From positions 1-21,639 of the forward strand of contig JAWKSZ010000095.1 in the NCBI GenBank assembly GCA_041402045.1: a stretch of DNA of 21,639 nucleotides, written 5' to 3'. The stretch comes from JAGQRJ01 sp041402045 (GTDB taxonomy: Bacteria; Planctomycetota; J058). Made by a program: the position numbers and the translations under genes. Positions within the stretch are counted from its first letter, which is position 1; each line of letters starts with the position of its first letter. Shown here piece by piece: positions 19,923 to 21,639 of this stretch. Below the pieces are notes generated by a model. The model saw only the letters and a list, made by a program, of their open reading frames with translations, searched no databases and was not told where the DNA came from.

Positions 19923-21289
19923 GCAGCGCCCTCGTGCGGCTGGTGCTCCCCGACGTGCAGGACCTCCTGCGCGAGGGGGCCCCCGACGACGTGGCCAAGG
20001 CCTTCGAGAAGTTCCACGCCGCGGACCTCGCCGACGTCATGCAGCTCCTCGAGGACGAGGACGCCTCCAAGCTCCTGCTGGGGCTGGTGGAGCCCCAGCG
20101 CACCGAGGCCTTCGAGCTCCTCGACACCCCCAAGCGCCAGGCGATCGCCGTGATCGCCGGCGCCCCGGCGCTGGCGCCGATCGTCGTGAACATGTCCCAC
20201 GACGACCGCGCGGACTTCGTGGGGAACCTCCCCGACGAGCTGCGCGAGCAGCTCCTGCCCCTGCTCCCCGAGGAGGAGCGCGAGGACGTCGACCTGCTCA
20301 CGACCTACGAGGTCGACACCGCCGGCGGGATCATGACGTCGGCCTACGTGGCCCTCGACCCCGACATGAGCGTGGAGCAGGCGATCGAGCGCGTGCGCGC
20401 GACCGCGGCGGAGCAGGAGACGATCTACGCCCTGTTCGTGATCGACGGGCGCGGGGTCCTGCGCGGCGTCGTGACCATGCGCCAGTTGATCCTCAGCCCG
20501 CCCCAGGCCTTGATCCACGAGATCATGATCGAGGACCCGATCAGCATCTCGGTCGACATGGACCAGGAGCGCGTGGTCAAGCAGCTCGGGCGCTACGACT
20601 TCGTGGCGATCCCCGTGATCGACGGGCGCGGGCGCATGCTGGGGATCGTGACCCACGACGACGCGCTGGACGTGGCGATCGAGGAGGCCAACGAGGACGC
20701 GCAGCTCATGGGCGGCCTCGAGCCCCTGGACGACCCCTACCTCGCGACCGGGCTCCTGACCCTCGTGCGCAAGCGCGCGGTGTGGCTCGCGGTCCTGTTC
20801 GTGGCCGGCATGTTCGCGGGCTCGATCCTGCGCTCCTTCGAGGAGACCCTCCAGCGCGCGGTGGCCCTGATCTTCTTCCTCCCGCTGATCATCGCCTCCG
20901 GCGGCAACTCGGGCTCGCAGTCCGCGTCCCTCGTGATCCGCGGCCTCGCGGTGGGCGAGGTCTCGCTGACCGACGGGCTCCGGATCGCGCGGCGCGAGCT
21001 GGCCAGCGGCATGATCCTGGGCGGGCTGCTCGGGACCTTCGGGATCGGGGTCAGCTACCTCTGGCTCGACGACTGGCTCCCGGTGGCCACGACGGTCTGG
21101 TTGACCCTGGTGGCGATCGTGACCGTGGGCTCGCTGCTCGGGAGCCTGCTCCCCCTCGGGCTCCAGCGCCTGGGGATCGACCCCGCGATCACCAGCGCCC
21201 CGCTGGTCGCCTGCCTCGTGGACATCGCCGGGATCCTGATCTACGTGCTCGTCGCCGGGTGCTTCATCCCGGTCGGCGGCGCGGGCTGA
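19919..21289 (+). CDS. mgtE: MgtE-type magnesium transporter
   Basis: 456 residues, normal for MgtE. The superhelical N domain (about 8-125) is followed by the linker YEVDTAGGIMT (130-140), two CBS domains (about 140-262) and five membrane segments (about 285-450). The pore-region signature SGGNSGSQS (327-335) and the pore Asp434 (VACLVDIAGILIY) are present. The N and CBS domains sense cytoplasmic Mg2+ and close the channel. The GTG start overlaps the activator's stop (GTGA, 19919-19922), so expression is tied to the sigma-54 activator; whether that protein also regulates it is unknown. Confidence 0.95.
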   Translation: MSSALVRLVLPDVQDLLREGAPDDVAKAFEKFHAADLADVMQLLEDEDASKLLLGLVEPQRTEAFELLDTPKRQAIAVIAGAPALAPIVVNMSHDDRADFVGNLPDELREQLLPLLPEEEREDVDLLTTYEVDTAGGIMTSAYVALDPDMSVEQAIERVRATAAEQETIYALFVIDGRGVLRGVVTMRQLILSPPQALIHEIMIEDPISISVDMDQERVVKQLGRYDFVAIPVIDGRGRMLGIVTHDDALDVAIEEANEDAQLMGGLEPLDDPYLATGLLTLVRKRAVWLAVLFVAGMFAGSILRSFEETLQRAVALIFFLPLIIASGGNSGSQSASLVIRGLAVGEVSLTDGLRIARRELASGMILGGLLGTFGIGVSYLWLDDWLPVATTVWLTLVAIVTVGSLLGSLLPLGLQRLGIDPAITSAPLVACLVDIAGILIYVLVAGCFIPVGGAG

Positions 21290-21291
21290 AG

Positions 21292-21307
21292 CCGCCTCTG
21301 CCGGCGG
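21292..21307 (+). terminator. Short hairpin after mgtE
   Basis: CCGCC (21292-96) pairs with GGCGG (21303-07) directly after the mgtE stop. It is weak, and there is no T-tract. Confidence 0.35.
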
Positions 21308-21491
21308 ACCGGGACAGCTTAGACCCGTCGCTCCCTGGAATTAGGCGGATCCGTCGGGTGTCAGCGTGGCACCGGCCCCCGAGCCCCCTGCCATATGGGC
21401 GGAAGCGCTCAACCTAAGTCGTTTTACGGTGGCCGCCCTGCGGCTGGCCCCCGAGTTGCTGAGTGCCGGGCGAACGCTTTCAAAACACGAG

Positions 21492-21509
21492 GGTTGGCGC
21501 TCGCCAGCC
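21492..21509 (+). promoter_or_regulatory. Hairpin in the dnaK leader region
   Basis: GGTTGGC (21492-98) pairs with GCCAGCC (21503-09), with one G-U and a GCTC loop, 27 nt before the dnaK ATG. The 246-bp region 21290-21535 has no supported gene. No CIRCE element (TTAGCACTC-N9-GAGTGCTAA) is present, although a lone GAGTGC occurs at 21461-66. It may be a structured leader. Confidence 0.3.
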
Positions 21510-21535
21510 CCGCAACCACTCACGAGGCAACCACC

Positions 21536-21639
21536 ATGGGCAAGATCGTAGGAATCGACTTGGGTACCACCAACTCGGTGGTGTCCGTCATGGAAGGCAA
21601 CGAGCCGACCGTCATCGCCAACCCCAACGGCCAGCGGAC
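21536..21639 (+). CDS. dnaK: Chaperone DnaK (Hsp70), N-terminal fragment
   Basis: The first 34 codons are present before the window ends. The protein begins MGKIVGIDLGTTNSVVSVME, the Hsp70 phosphate-1 loop, and continues GNEPTVIANPNGQR, a near-exact DnaK start. DnaK is the ATP-dependent chaperone working with DnaJ and GrpE. The ATG at 21536 has GAGG (21523-26) upstream. Codons are less GC-biased than in neighbouring genes (GTA, GGA, TTG, GGT). Confidence 0.96.
   Translation, partial: MGKIVGIDLGTTNSVVSVMEGNEPTVIANPNGQR

Noticed and set aside
21461..21466. CIRCE operator for HrcA upstream of dnaK
   Set aside because: Only one GAGTGC half is present. The TTAGCACTC partner at the required 9-nt spacing is absent.
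1..21639. CRISPR arrays, insertion sequences, prophage or toxin-antitoxin genes
   Set aside because: I saw no regularly spaced repeats, transposase or integrase motifs, phage genes or toxin-antitoxin pairs. The protein genes look like ordinary chromosomal content.

Overview
This is a GC-rich bacterial chromosomal window with densely packed genes, short leaders and many GTG starts. The gene content suggests a Planctomycetota-like bacterium. Pointers are an excisionase-type HTH fused to a membrane anchor, a Ser/Thr kinase with a large extracytoplasmic half, several short lipoproteins and membrane-anchored proteins of no known family, and a sigma-54 activator. The phylum is an inference from style; there is no marker gene here except the first 34 codons of dnaK at the right edge.

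Layout. 1-103: tail of an unidentified gene ending in a perfect hairpin. 176-3277 (+): an NFACT/RqcH-like ribosome quality-control protein, then two small lipoproteins. 3342-6202 (+): a membrane histidine kinase, an RbfA-like protein and a secreted protein with a possible STN-like domain. 6218-7600 (-): a beta-CASP metallo-beta-lactamase RNase. 7677-8063 (+): a small unknown protein whose 3' end overlaps the convergent pseudouridine synthase (8033-8974, -). 9187-10461 (-): a long LOG-family protein, divergent from a conserved protein of unknown function (10581-11315, +).

11316-11833 is the most unusual part. It has no protein gene but holds two tandem tRNA-like genes whose halves are in the wrong order. 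In each, the T-arm with the 3' acceptor strand comes first, then a linker hairpin, then the 5' acceptor strand with the D-arm. The acceptor strands of each pair match over 7 bp (one G-U pair in the first, none in the second). In addition, the sequence before each 3' half pairs, in order, with the sequence after the matching 5' half. The two predicted hairpins tile without overlap (about 11378-11608 and 11613-11793) and are followed by a strong terminator hairpin. I read this as two circularly permuted tRNA or tRNA-like genes. I know of permuted tRNAs in algae and archaea and of permuted (two-piece) tmRNA in bacteria, but not of this arrangement in bacteria.

11832-14986: a membrane-anchored possible thioredoxin-fold protein (-), a tiny coiled-coil protein (+), a secreted DUF3298/RsiV-like protein (-), then a membrane-anchored small protein and a membrane-anchored HTH protein (+), the former behind the best sigma-70-type promoter in the window. 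15152-21289 (+): phosphomannomutase/phosphoglucomutase, a Ser/Thr kinase 5 nt later, an NtrC-type activator with a degenerate receiver, and an MgtE magnesium transporter whose start overlaps the activator's stop. 21536-end: start of dnaK.

Several genes lacking a Shine-Dalgarno sequence have a -10-like hexamer 6-9 nt before the start codon, which suggests leaderless transcription.
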